Shown here: positions 35,012 to 44,257 of the stretch, one piece after another
Numbering within the stretch: position 1 is the stretch's first letter
How the letters are laid out: the number at the start of each line of letters is the position of its first letter
Assembly: GCF_028550395.1 (NCBI RefSeq)
Contig: NZ_JAQQKW010000002.1
Location: 1 to 64,000 of the forward strand
DNA: 64,000 nt
Direction: 5' to 3'
Source of the DNA: Asticcacaulis currens
GTDB taxonomy: Bacteria; Pseudomonadota; Alphaproteobacteria; Caulobacterales; Caulobacteraceae
Position numbers and translations under genes: made by a program
Notes under the pieces: model-generated
The model's database searches: none
The model's input: only the letters and a program-made list of their open reading frames with translations
What the model was told of the DNA's origin: nothing

Positions 35012-36076
35012 CTATCCCATAAGGGTTTTTAGGTCTGCATAAGGCGTGCGCCAGTCAATGGTGCGCGCCGACAGCCACGCATCGTCATAATAGGTGTCGC
35101 CGTAGCGCTCACCGCCATCGCAGAGGATGGTGACGATGGAGCCCGTCTCGCCCTTCTGCGCCATCTCCTGCATCAAACGCACACAGGCCCACAGGTTGGT
35201 GCCGGTCGAGCCGCCGACGCGCCGGCCCAGACGCTCCGATAACAGACGTACGGCGGCGATCGACTGCGCGTCCGTCACCACCTCCATGCGGTCGATCAGC
35301 GACGGGATGAAGCTCGGCTCGACGCGCGGGCGTCCTATCCCTTCGATGCAGGACCCACAACGGTCGATCGTCTGGACGCTGCGGTCGTGATAGTGGCGAT
35401 GGAAGACCGAGCCTTCGGGGTCGGCCACACACAACCGCGTCGGCAAGCGGCGATAGCGGATGTATCGCCCCAGGGTCGCCGAGGTACCGCCCGTCCCGGC
35501 CCCGGTCACCAGCCAGCTTGGCACGGGGTGCGGCTCCGCCGTCATCTGGCTGAACAGGCTTTCGGCGATATTGTTATTGCCGCGCCAGTCGGTGGCGCGT
35601 TCGGCATAGGTGAACTGATCAAGGTAATGGCCGCAGGTTTCATCGGCAAGTCGTTGCGCCTCGGCATAGACGGCGTTGGGGTCATCGACGCCGTGCACCT
35701 CCCCGCCCTGAAAGCGGATCGCGTCGATCTTGGCCTGCGCCACCGACTTTGGCACCACAGCGATAAAGCGCAAGCCCAGCAGCCGCGCGAAATAGGCCTC
35801 GGAAACGGCGGTAGAACCCGACGACGATTCGATCAGGGTGGTCTGCGGCCCGATCCACTCATTGCACAGGGCATAGAGGATCAGCGAGCGCGCCAGACGA
35901 TGCTTCAGGCTGCCTGTCGGGTGTGAGGACTCGTCCTTGAAATAGAGGTGCACCCCCGGAAATGCCGCCACCTCATGATGGATCAGGTGGGTATCGGAGG
36001 AACGGTTGAAATCCGCCTCGATGCGGCGCACCGCCTCGATCAGCCAGTCGCGCGGCACCTGTGTCATCCTGCTCAT
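35012..36076 (-). CDS. PLP-dependent cysteine synthase-family enzyme (Cds1-like)
   Basis: A 354-residue fold-type II PLP enzyme. The lysine for the Schiff base lies in HPTGSLKHR, the Asn/Ser-rich loop in [17 protein letters not shown], and the phosphate loop in [15 protein letters not shown]. Overall layout and the CxxC-like CGSC are nearest to the L-cysteine desulfhydrase Cds1 group rather than CysK/CysM. It would release sulfide from cysteine or use O-acyl-serine. AGGAG at seven bases supports ATG 36076. It converges with the dioxygenase-like gene with only 2 nt between the stops. Confidence 0.85.
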   Translation of the reverse strand: MSRMTQVPRDWLIEAVRRIEADFNRSSDTHLIHHEVAAFPGVHLYFKDESSHPTGSLKHRLARSLILYALCNEWIGPQTTLIESSSGSTAVSEAYFARLLGLRFIAVVPKSVAQAKIDAIRFQGGEVHGVDDPNAVYAEAQRLADETCGHYLDQFTYAERATDWRGNNNIAESLFSQMTAEPHPVPSWLVTGAGTGGTSATLGRYIRYRRLPTRLCVADPEGSVFHRHYHDRSVQTIDRCGSCIEGIGRPRVEPSFIPSLIDRMEVVTDAQSIAAVRLLSERLGRRVGGSTGTNLWACVRLMQEMAQKGETGSIVTILCDGGERYGDTYYDDAWLSARTIDWRTPYADLKTLMG

Positions 36077-36138
36077 CCCGTTACTCCTGAAACCGGCACA
36101 AAGCGCGTGCGGGGGCAGGAGTCAAGAGCCACCTCTCT

Positions 36139-37458
36139 TTACGGCTTGAGCAGGTCAAGCACCGCCGCTGTCATGGCCGAGGCCCCGGTAACCACGGTGG
36201 CTTCCGGATCGATCTTAAACAGGGCCGAATGGTGCGAAGCGACGGCCGGGCCGCCGGCCTTTGCCGCATCGAACGCCGCCTGGGGCGTGCCGCCGACGGC
36301 GAAATAATAACCCGGCACCTTGAGGTCAGGTTGAACAAAGTAGGCGAAGTCCTCCGCCCCCATGCCCATCTGCTGGAACGGGATGACGGTGTCCGGCCCC
36401 AGAGACGCGGCAATCGCCCCGTTCAGGCGTCGCGCCAGTTCAGCGTTATTGATGGTGGTCGGCGTGCCTTCAACGACATCAACCTCCGGCAGCTTGTCGT
36501 CGGGCAGGCCGTTGACGCGGCCCATATTGACCGCCACACGCTTAACGCCGTCCACCAGTTGCGCACGCGTCACTTCGTCATTGGCGCGCACCGTCACCTG
36601 AAGCTCGGCCGCATCGGAAATGATGTTGTGCTTGCTGCCCGCGTGGAAGGCCCCGACCGTGATAACGCCGGGGCTGAGCGGCGGGCGTTCGCGGCTGATC
36701 AGCCCTTGCAGGGCGATAACGATCTGGCTGCCGATATAGACCGGGTCCTTGCCTTGATGCGGAGACGCCCCATGCGCGCCCACCCCGTGCACATGGATGT
36801 TGATAGAGTCGGATGAGGAATACTGAATGTTTTCCGAGGCCGACACCTTGCCCGTCGGCATCTGCGAATTGACGTGGAAAGCCAGGGCGTAGTCGGGCTT
36901 GGGGAAACGGGTGTAGAGCCCGTCTTTGAGCATGGCCTTGGCACCCATCACACGTTCTTCACCCGGCTGGATGACCACAACGACCGTACCCTTCCACTGC
37001 GACTTAAGGCGCTGAAGCTGACGCACCGTAGCCACCATGGCCGTGATGTGGGTATCGTGACCGCAGGCGTGCATGACGGGATATTCGACGCCATCCATGC
37101 CGACCTGCTTCGCGGTCGAAGCATTGGCAAGGCCCGACGCTTCCTTGACCGGCAGGCCGTCCATATCGGCGCGCAGCATGACGACCGGGCCGGGTCCATT
37201 GCGGATCACCGCCACGACACCCGTCCCTCCCACCTTTTCGGTGACTTCGGCCCCGGTGGCGCGCAGTTCCTTTGCCATGCGCGCGGCGGTCTTGGTTTCC
37301 AGCATCGACAGTTCGGGGTTACGGTGGAACCAGTCCCACAGCGCCCCGAGATCCTTCTGATAGTCGGCCCGGATAGCCGTCTGATAATCGGGCTCGGCCA
37401 GCGCGGGGGCGCAAAGCCCCAGCAGGGCGACAGTCACAACAGGCAGCAGGCGGCGCAT
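36139..37458 (-). CDS. M20 family amidohydrolase, exported
   Basis: The start is taken at ATG 37458, seven bases after AGGGG; the frame is open farther upstream but without a better ribosome site. The 439-residue product has a signal peptide ending ALAEP. The M20 metal residues are in HACGHDTH and QPGEE (catalytic and metal Glu), with late ligands in GAEDFAYF and SHHSALFKID. A bacterial dimerisation domain (SINIHVHGVGAHGASPHQGKDP) splits the catalytic domain. Family members hydrolyse N-acyl amino acids or indole conjugates; here it acts in the periplasm. It is divergent from the aldo/keto reductase gene. Confidence 0.93.
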   Translation of the reverse strand: MRRLLPVVTVALLGLCAPALAEPDYQTAIRADYQKDLGALWDWFHRNPELSMLETKTAARMAKELRATGAEVTEKVGGTGVVAVIRNGPGPVVMLRADMDGLPVKEASGLANASTAKQVGMDGVEYPVMHACGHDTHITAMVATVRQLQRLKSQWKGTVVVVIQPGEERVMGAKAMLKDGLYTRFPKPDYALAFHVNSQMPTGKVSASENIQYSSSDSINIHVHGVGAHGASPHQGKDPVYIGSQIVIALQGLISRERPPLSPGVITVGAFHAGSKHNIISDAAELQVTVRANDEVTRAQLVDGVKRVAVNMGRVNGLPDDKLPEVDVVEGTPTTINNAELARRLNGAIAASLGPDTVIPFQQMGMGAEDFAYFVQPDLKVPGYYFAVGGTPQAAFDAAKAGGPAVASHHSALFKIDPEATVVTGASAMTAAVLDLLKP

Positions 37459-37579
37459 ATCCATTCCCCTCACAGCGATAGGTGAAATAGGCGATGCGCG
37501 CGCTGGCCTTGTCAATAGCCAAGCCTTGCGCCCCTGTCCCCGCCGCCCCACATGACCTGAAACGCTCAAGGAGTTGTCC

Positions 37580-38455
<876 letters not shown>

Positions 38456-38462
38456 AGGGAAG

Positions 38463-38493
38463 AAAGGCCCGGGGCACCACTCCCGGGCCTTTT
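38463..38493. terminator. Intrinsic terminator after the aldo/keto reductase
   Basis: AAAGGCCCGGG/CCCGGGCCTTT (38463-38473/38482-38492) with a GCACCACT loop and a T tail. The A/T ends make it usable in both directions, though the gene on the other strand stops 70 nt away. Confidence 0.9.
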
Positions 38494-38562
38494 CCAGCGA
38501 CGCGGCGGCGTCAGATCAACACCGCATCGCTCTGAAGCCATCGCTGATTCAAGGGGATAGGA

Positions 38563-39636
38563 TCAGGCGACGGCGTTCAAGCGCTTTGACGTCTGGGGCG
38601 CTTCCTTGGCGATCAGCACATCGCTACGATTCCAGTCGGACAGGTCCAGCCGCTCCGTCACCGCCTGACGCTGTTTCAGCCAGTCAAGCAGGTCTTTTAT
38701 GTCGGCAAGCCGCGCGTCTTCGGCCCCCAGCGCTGTGCTTTCCGGGATGAAGTCGCCATAGGCGTGCACCGCATCGTCGAGTTCGACTTTGCCCTCTTCG
38801 GCAATGTGCGAGAGGGCCTGTTTCGGAAAGCTGCGCGCCCAGTCGGCGGCCCCGGACAGGGCCTTGACCAGACGCGAGACGACCGCCTCATTGGCCTCCA
38901 GAAACGGATAGTCGATGGTCAGGGTGCGCAGTTCGACCAGCCCCTTGAGCCGGGCATCGCCGCGGATATCCGCCGCCTCAAACGCGTGGACGATCTTCAG
39001 GCCCGCCGTGCGCGCCAGCTCGATCCCCTTGGCCCCAAACAGCAGACCGGCATCGGCCTGACCGCCCAGAACCGCCTCGATTTCCCGCCGGGCGATGTCG
39101 CCAAACGGGGTGGACGGATGCCCGGCGACGATATTGTAGAAGGTGACGTCGGCAGGTTTGAGACCACTGACGTCCAGAATACTCTCCCAGGCGCGCAGCG
39201 AGCGCACCCGCGCCGGCGAAAAACTGCCCGCTTCGCGTGGAAGGGCCAGTGTGCGTCCCTTAAGGTCCTGAAGACCCGACACAGGGGACCGTGCCGGTGC
39301 CACCACCAGCACCGTATGCCAGGTATGCCCGACGGCCAGAAGCCGCGAACGCTCATTCAGGCCATAGGACCACAGGGCGGTGGCCGCATCGCCTTCGCGC
39401 ACCAGATTGGCCAGAGAATGATCGAGATAGCCCTGCCGCACGGACGGCAGCGAGGTTTCGCGCACCGAGACGAAATTGACCGGATCGCGGCGAAATTCAC
39501 GTTGCAGGACGCCGCGATGGGCCAAAAGGCCCATGGCCGTCAGGGTCGGGCAACGCGCATACCACACCAGTTGCGACGGCATCTGAGACGATGCCGAAGG
39601 CGAAACGGTCGGCGAGGCAGACGGCCTGACGGACAT
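38563..39636 (-). CDS. SsuA/DszB-like protein without signal peptide
   Basis: A 357-residue protein of the NMT1/sulfonate-binding fold. No signal peptide precedes the domain, and no ABC permease or ATPase is adjacent, so a transport role is unlikely. The N-terminal LVWYARCPTLTAMGLLA places C29 where desulfinase DszB has its nucleophilic cysteine (YSNCP), and RQGYLDHSLANLVREG recalls the DszB RxG region. Later motifs (LKGRTLALPREAG, ILDVSGLKPADV) are general to the fold. A cytosolic sulfinate desulfinase-like or other ligand-binding enzyme is my reading; an unlinked substrate-binding protein is the alternative. Confidence 0.65.
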   Translation of the reverse strand: MSVRPSASPTVSPSASSQMPSQLVWYARCPTLTAMGLLAHRGVLQREFRRDPVNFVSVRETSLPSVRQGYLDHSLANLVREGDAATALWSYGLNERSRLLAVGHTWHTVLVVAPARSPVSGLQDLKGRTLALPREAGSFSPARVRSLRAWESILDVSGLKPADVTFYNIVAGHPSTPFGDIARREIEAVLGGQADAGLLFGAKGIELARTAGLKIVHAFEAADIRGDARLKGLVELRTLTIDYPFLEANEAVVSRLVKALSGAADWARSFPKQALSHIAEEGKVELDDAVHAYGDFIPESTALGAEDARLADIKDLLDWLKQRQAVTERLDLSDWNRSDVLIAKEAPQTSKRLNAVA

Positions 39637-39856
39637 GGAAAGTCACCTTCGTTGAGAGGTACAGGTAAACTGCACCGCGGGAGGCAGGATACGCCAGAAG
39701 CGTCCGTTATTCCTACTCAAACAATTTTATTTTGTCCAAGCCGATTTCGCGTTTTAAGTGTGATAATTTCTGAACCGAGAAATCAGAAAAGGTGATGAAG
39801 AGTGAAATCCATCCTCATAATCAACTCGATTGATTTCAATTCTGATCATCACGTTT

Positions 39857-39935
39857 AAACCACAGATTTCACAGACAGGCGTTACGCGCCTGTCCTGGCT
39901 ACGCAGACACGGACAATCTGTGTCATCTGTGGTTT
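39857..39935. repeat. Compound palindrome (CCACAGAT repeat)
   Basis: The outer arms 39857-39875 and 39917-39935 pair at 17 of 19 positions (AAACCACAGAT.../...ATCTGTGGTTT). Inside lies a perfect hairpin GACAGGCG/CGCCTGTC (39874-39881/39887-39894). The element is followed at once by copy 2 of the 40-nt palindrome. The rest of the 39637-39856 gap is AT-rich with a short dyad TTTCTGA/TCAGAAA and no gene. Confidence 0.7.
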
Positions 39936-39975
39936 CTGGAGCGGAACGACTCCACTCAGAATAATTCCGCTCTGA
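39936..39975. repeat. Dispersed intergenic palindrome, copy 2
   Basis: GGAGCGGAACGACTCC...AATTCCGCTCTGA, the same family as 6517-6556 and 50364-50410. It ends one base before the rhaT-like stop codon, so here too it marks the 3' end of a gene. Confidence 0.7.
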
Positions 39976-39976
39976 T

Positions 39977-41056
39977 TCAGTGTCCGGCCGCCTGCCCGGC
40001 CAGCATATTGCCGATGCCGATGATCACGGTCGAGCCGACCAGCAGCGCGATGCCGCCCCAGACCAGCGCCCGGGTTTTGGCAGAGGTCCCGGCCCATTCC
40101 TTGAGCGCGAAGCCCCACAGGGTCGAAAAGAGGATGATCGAGGCCATGTGCAGCGTCCACGACGAGAAGCCGTATTCGCCCATCTGGCTTTCACCCATGG
40201 TGTAGAAGAAGAACTGGAAATACCACAGTGTGCCGCCCAGCGCCGCCAGCAGATAGTTGACCAGCAGCGGAATCTTGCCCTTGTCTTCGGCAGCGGCGCG
40301 CGGCTTGCCCACCCATTCGGAGGCTGATTTATTCTTGAAGATCAGATAGCCGGACCAGACCAGATTGGTGGTCAAACCGCCCAGCAAAACCATGCAGAGG
40401 ACAGGCAGGCCGACCCACAGGGGGCCCGTTCCGGCGGCGGCTGAGGCTTCGCGCACCGGCGCACCGGCGGCCAGACCAAAGGCAAAGCACGACGACATGA
40501 TGCCGCAAAAAACGGCCACCAGCAGGCCCTTGGTGAGATTAAACTCTTTCAGGCTTTCAGAGACTTCGGTGACTTCCTTCTCCTTGGCGTGACCGGCGCG
40601 CGCCACCAGCACGATACCGCCCAGCACCACCAGCACCCCGAACAGAGTCACCTGCCCGCTAAGCGTCTGTATCAGTTGAATGATCTTGCCACTAAAGATG
40701 GGCTCCCCCAGCGTGCCTATGACGGTGGTCAGACCCAGCGCCACCGCCATGCCGAGGCTCAGGCCCAGATAGCGCATGGTCAGGCCGAAGGTCAGGCCGC
40801 CAAAGCCCCACAACAGCCCCCAGAAGACGCACCAGAACCACGTGGTCGGGGACGCCCCGCCCAGCACACCAAACAGGTCCGAGGTCTGAAAATAGGCGAA
40901 TATCCACGGCGCGATCAGCCATGAAAAGATACCGCCGGTCAGCCAGAAGATCTCCCACGACCACAGTCGGATCTTCTTGTAGGGCACATAGAAAGAGGCC
41001 GAGGCGAGACCGCCCAGCCAGTGAAAAAAGACGCCGATGAGCGGGTTGGGAGTCAT
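39977..41056 (-). CDS. rhaT: RhaT-family sugar:H+ symporter
   Basis: A 359-residue inner-membrane protein with about 10 hydrophobic helices. The N-terminus GVFFHWLGGLASASFYVPYKKIRLWSWEIFW and the segment FGLTMRYLGLSLGMAVALGL are signatures of the L-rhamnose/proton symporter RhaT. No rhamnose catabolic gene is near; its neighbours are a nucleoside hydrolase, a phosphatase and ribokinase, so this paralogue may carry ribose or another pentose instead. It lies 171 nt downstream of the nucleoside hydrolase on the same strand. Confidence 0.88.
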   Translation of the reverse strand: MTPNPLIGVFFHWLGGLASASFYVPYKKIRLWSWEIFWLTGGIFSWLIAPWIFAYFQTSDLFGVLGGASPTTWFWCVFWGLLWGFGGLTFGLTMRYLGLSLGMAVALGLTTVIGTLGEPIFSGKIIQLIQTLSGQVTLFGVLVVLGGIVLVARAGHAKEKEVTEVSESLKEFNLTKGLLVAVFCGIMSSCFAFGLAAGAPVREASAAAGTGPLWVGLPVLCMVLLGGLTTNLVWSGYLIFKNKSASEWVGKPRAAAEDKGKIPLLVNYLLAALGGTLWYFQFFFYTMGESQMGEYGFSSWTLHMASIILFSTLWGFALKEWAGTSAKTRALVWGGIALLVGSTVIIGIGNMLAGQAAGH

Positions 41057-41227
41057 AAGCGGACGCTTCCTTATGATTGATTTTGTCCGCTTATGCTAAC
41101 TTCATGTCCCGATATGCGCAATGCCGTTCTAAAATTTTCGCAACACGTGCGAACATCAACGGGCGAAGAGGCTGTCCGCCTCCATTTTAAAAGGCATATC
41201 CAGCGTCATTTTCAATGACCCCTGGTA

Positions 41228-42214
41228 TCAGACAGCGGCTTTCAGGCCCCCGTAGTGAGCGCTCAATATCGTGTGATAATGCGCCAGTACGCCCTCGGCA
41301 TCGACGTCACGACAGACGGCCTGCACGGGCAGGTTATCCCACGGCCCCGGCGGGAAGCTGCGGCCGTCCTCTTTCAGTATGGTCTGGCCGATGGCGATAC
41401 CCTCGGTGACGGCGCGTAAGGTGCCGCGCGCATACCCGAAAAGCTGCGGTTCGAAGACGGCGATGGCGGCCGCCACATCGTGCATGGCGCAACCGGCAAA
41501 GCCGTCGCGTTCGGTATAGAGCTTCTCGTAGCCGCGCGAGATGTCGAACAGGAACTGCCCCGTTTCACCCGCTGTGCGGCCCAGCTCACGCGCCGCGGCT
41601 GTGGACAGGATACATTGGGTGGTGACATCGAGGCCAACGGCCCGGACAGGCCAGTTGGCCGTCAGGACCTTGTCCGCCGCGTGCGGGTCATTGATGATAT
41701 TGGCTTCGGCCACGGGCGAGACATTGCCGCGACGCGGGCCCCAGCCGAAGGCCCCGCCCATGATCACCACCTCCTTGACCAGTCCCGTGATTTCCGGATC
41801 AAGGTCAAGCGCCAGAGCCAGATTGGTCAGCGGCCCCACCGCCAGAAGTGTCACTTCGCCCGGATATTCGCGGATCAGTTCGACGATGCGCTGAGGCGCA
41901 AAGGTCGCCTGCGGCGCGCCTTCAAACCCGTCCAGCGCGCCGATATCGCCCAGACCGTCATAGCCGTGCACATGCGGCGCAGGCGTTGGGGCGGGCAGAA
42001 CCAGCGGCGTATGCGCGCCGCGATAGACCGGCACATGGATGCCGAAGCGCTGCGTCAAATAGAGGGCATTGCGTGTCGTGATATCTACGCCGCCATTGCC
42101 AAACACGGTCGTCAACGCCAGCAATTCGGCCTGCGGCTGCGCCCCCAGATAGGCCAGCGCCATGGCGTCGTCGATACCCGGATCGGTGTCAAAAATAATC
42201 TTCATCTTACTCAT
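41228..42214 (-). CDS. Nucleoside hydrolase
   Basis: A 328-residue enzyme that splits ribonucleosides into base and ribose. The N-terminal calcium and ribose site IIFDTDPGIDDAMALAYL is diagnostic, joined by TTVFGNGG, LLAVGPLTNLALAL, VVIMGGAFG, EANIINDPHAA and a late HDVAAAIAV. ATG 42214 overlaps the stop of the upstream HAD gene (ATGA), so the two are coupled. No signal peptide is present, so it acts in the cytosol. Ribose released would suit the divergent ribokinase. Confidence 0.94.
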   Translation of the reverse strand: MSKMKIIFDTDPGIDDAMALAYLGAQPQAELLALTTVFGNGGVDITTRNALYLTQRFGIHVPVYRGAHTPLVLPAPTPAPHVHGYDGLGDIGALDGFEGAPQATFAPQRIVELIREYPGEVTLLAVGPLTNLALALDLDPEITGLVKEVVIMGGAFGWGPRRGNVSPVAEANIINDPHAADKVLTANWPVRAVGLDVTTQCILSTAAARELGRTAGETGQFLFDISRGYEKLYTERDGFAGCAMHDVAAAIAVFEPQLFGYARGTLRAVTEGIAIGQTILKEDGRSFPPGPWDNLPVQAVCRDVDAEGVLAHYHTILSAHYGGLKAAV

Positions 42215-43164
42215 TTCGAAGGGTATGCGGTCGTATGGGTGTAGGTGCACAGGTCGGATTGTACCTGAAGGCACATGACGGTGCGGGTCGCATCTGACAC
42301 CGCATCGGCAGCGCTGAGGCGCGCCTTGTCCTTATGCAGCGCCTCGACCTTAGGCAGGACGCCGGTATAACGATAAATATAGACCGGGGTTTTCGTGATT
42401 TTCGCCGCGCGCACCATGCTGTCGATATTGCGCTGACTGTCGTCGAGGAAATAGACGGCATCGTACTTGCCGAGGCTGCCCATCAGCAGCAGGAGCATGG
42501 TGCCCTTGTCCTGACCCGCGACCATCATGACGCCGTCCTGAACCGTCACATCCTTATAGGCGGCATTGCTCAGCGTAACCTTCAGCGCCGCGCCCGCCGC
42601 GCGGATTTCGCTGTCGCGCAGACGGCCGCGACGGGTACACAGGGGTTTGGCGCAATCGGGCGCTTTCGACAGGTCATAACCGGCCCTCGACAGGGCCCGT
42701 TCGGTCTGCCCGCGCAGGTTCGGGTCACGCGCCGTCAGGGCATAGACGGGAATCCCGGCCTCCTGAAGCCCGGCCAGCACCGCCGGACCGTCCGCCTGAG
42801 TGGGCACCATATTCGTTACCTGATACCACAGGGCCTGTTCGTAAAAGATCGGTTCGTAATCCGGGGTCTCACCCTCCGGGGTTCTGGCCTTGATGGCCGC
42901 CATGCGCTCCGAAAGCCAGGCTTCCGACCCCAGATCCTGCGGCATGGTCAGGATGGTGTCGTCGATATCGACCACGAACAGCACGCGCTTTTTGGCGGCC
43001 TGATCGGCCAGCGCCAGATCGGCAGCGCTACGCAGGTCAGAGGTCGTATAGAAGCCTTCTGCCGGTACGGGCGGATGCTCAGCCGCGGCAAGAGCCACCC
43101 CGGAACAGTACGTTGTGCTCAGGGCCATAGCGGTCAGCAGGGCGGCAATGTGTGGGAAACGCAT
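42211..43164 (-). CDS. Periplasmic HAD phosphatase (DUF2608-like)
   Basis: A 317-residue exported protein with a signal peptide (about 1-27). HAD motif I is VVDIDDTIL (DxDxT), motif II lies in YALTARD, a lysine is near VAGQDKGTM and motif IV is YFLDDSQRNID. This matches DUF2608 proteins, HAD phosphatases with a periplasmic location. Coupled to a nucleoside hydrolase and divergent from ribokinase, it may dephosphorylate nucleotides outside the cell membrane so that nucleosides can enter. That function is inference. Confidence 0.8.
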   Translation of the reverse strand: MRFPHIAALLTAMALSTTYCSGVALAAAEHPPVPAEGFYTTSDLRSAADLALADQAAKKRVLFVVDIDDTILTMPQDLGSEAWLSERMAAIKARTPEGETPDYEPIFYEQALWYQVTNMVPTQADGPAVLAGLQEAGIPVYALTARDPNLRGQTERALSRAGYDLSKAPDCAKPLCTRRGRLRDSEIRAAGAALKVTLSNAAYKDVTVQDGVMMVAGQDKGTMLLLLMGSLGKYDAVYFLDDSQRNIDSMVRAAKITKTPVYIYRYTGVLPKVEALHKDKARLSAADAVSDATRTVMCLQVQSDLCTYTHTTAYPSK

Positions 43165-43283
43165 ATGATTTCCTGAAATAGATTAGGCCAGATCGCCGCG
43201 CTTCGGCTTGGCAAAACGGGCGGATCAGGCTTAGATCAGAGCCCCGCCTGCTGCAAGGCAAAGTCGGTTATAAAACACAGTTG

Positions 43284-43295
43284 TGAAACGTTTCA
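43284..43295. promoter_or_regulatory. RbsR-like LacI-family operator
   Basis: TGAAACGTTTCA is a perfect 12-bp palindrome with central CG. Its core GAAACGTTTC is the same as in the E. coli RbsR ribose operator. It lies in the 169-nt gap between the divergent phosphatase/hydrolase genes and ribokinase, just after a TATAAA (43269-43274), placed to repress transcription. The regulator itself is not in this locus. Confidence 0.65.
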
Positions 43296-43333
43296 TCGTC
43301 TGCTTTTGGCGATGACGTATCGAAGGGATTTCC

Positions 43334-44254
43334 GTGCGCGCCTCTATTCTTGTCCTCGGTTCGATCAATGTGGACTTCTTCATCCGGGTCGATGCCCTGC
43401 CCAAACCCAATGAAACGATCATGGGCCACGACACGGCGGTTGCCATGGGCGGCAAGGGGCTCAATCAGGCGGTAGCGGCGGCGCATGCCGGCGTCGAAAC
43501 GCGCATGGTCGGGGCTGTGGGGGATGATAATTTCGGTGTCATGGCGCGCGATTTCCTCAAAAAACGCGGCGTGGATGAGACCTCGGTGGTGGCACTGGAC
43601 GGCGTCGGCACTGGCATGGCCAATATCCTTGTCGCGCCCGATGGCCAGAACATGATCGTCGTCTCGTCGGCGGCCAATGCGCGCCTGACGCCCGCCCATG
43701 CCGAGGCCGCTAAGGCACTAATCGCCGCTTCCGGTGCGCTGGTCGTGCAGTTGGAAACGCCGCTCGATACCTTAAAAGCCGCGCTGGAAATCGCCACGGC
43801 GAACGGCGTCAAGACCGTCCTCAACCCCGCCCCCGTCGATCCCGGCGTATTCGACCTACTCCCCCTGTGCGAGGTGGTGACGCCGAATGAAACCGAACTG
43901 GCCAAACTCACCGGTATAGACGGTCAGGACGACGACTCGCTGATCCGCGCCATGCAGACCCTGCGCGCGCATGGGGCGGAAACCGTCATTACAACGCTGG
44001 GAGCCAATGGCTGCGCCGGTCTGATCGACGGTGAGCTGGTCCGCCTGCCCGCCTTCAGGGTTGAGGCCGTGGATGCGGTCGGCGCAGGCGACGTGTTCAA
44101 TGGTGCACTGGCCGCGCGGCTGGTTCTGGGTGACGACTACGTTTCGGCCATGCGCTACGCCTCGGCGGCGTCGGCCATTTCGGTGACCCGCCGCTCGGCC
44201 GATGCCGCGCCGACGGCGTCCGAGGTAGAGGCGTTTCTGCGCGAGCGGGCCTGA
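43334..44254 (+). CDS. rbsK: Ribokinase
   Basis: A 306-residue PfkB-family kinase that phosphorylates ribose to ribose 5-phosphate. It starts at GTG 43334, six bases after GAAGGG. Signature 1 is GGKGLNQAVAAAHAG (substrate loop) and signature 2 is DAVGAGDVFNGALAARL with the catalytic base Asp; VTPNETELAKLTG is also typical. It lies divergent from nucleoside-cleaving genes, completing a path from nucleoside to ribose 5-phosphate. Confidence 0.95.
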   Translation: MRASILVLGSINVDFFIRVDALPKPNETIMGHDTAVAMGGKGLNQAVAAAHAGVETRMVGAVGDDNFGVMARDFLKKRGVDETSVVALDGVGTGMANILVAPDGQNMIVVSSAANARLTPAHAEAAKALIAASGALVVQLETPLDTLKAALEIATANGVKTVLNPAPVDPGVFDLLPLCEVVTPNETELAKLTGIDGQDDDSLIRAMQTLRAHGAETVITTLGANGCAGLIDGELVRLPAFRVEAVDAVGAGDVFNGALAARLVLGDDYVSAMRYASAASAISVTRRSADAAPTASEVEAFLRERA

Positions 44255-44257
44255 GCC

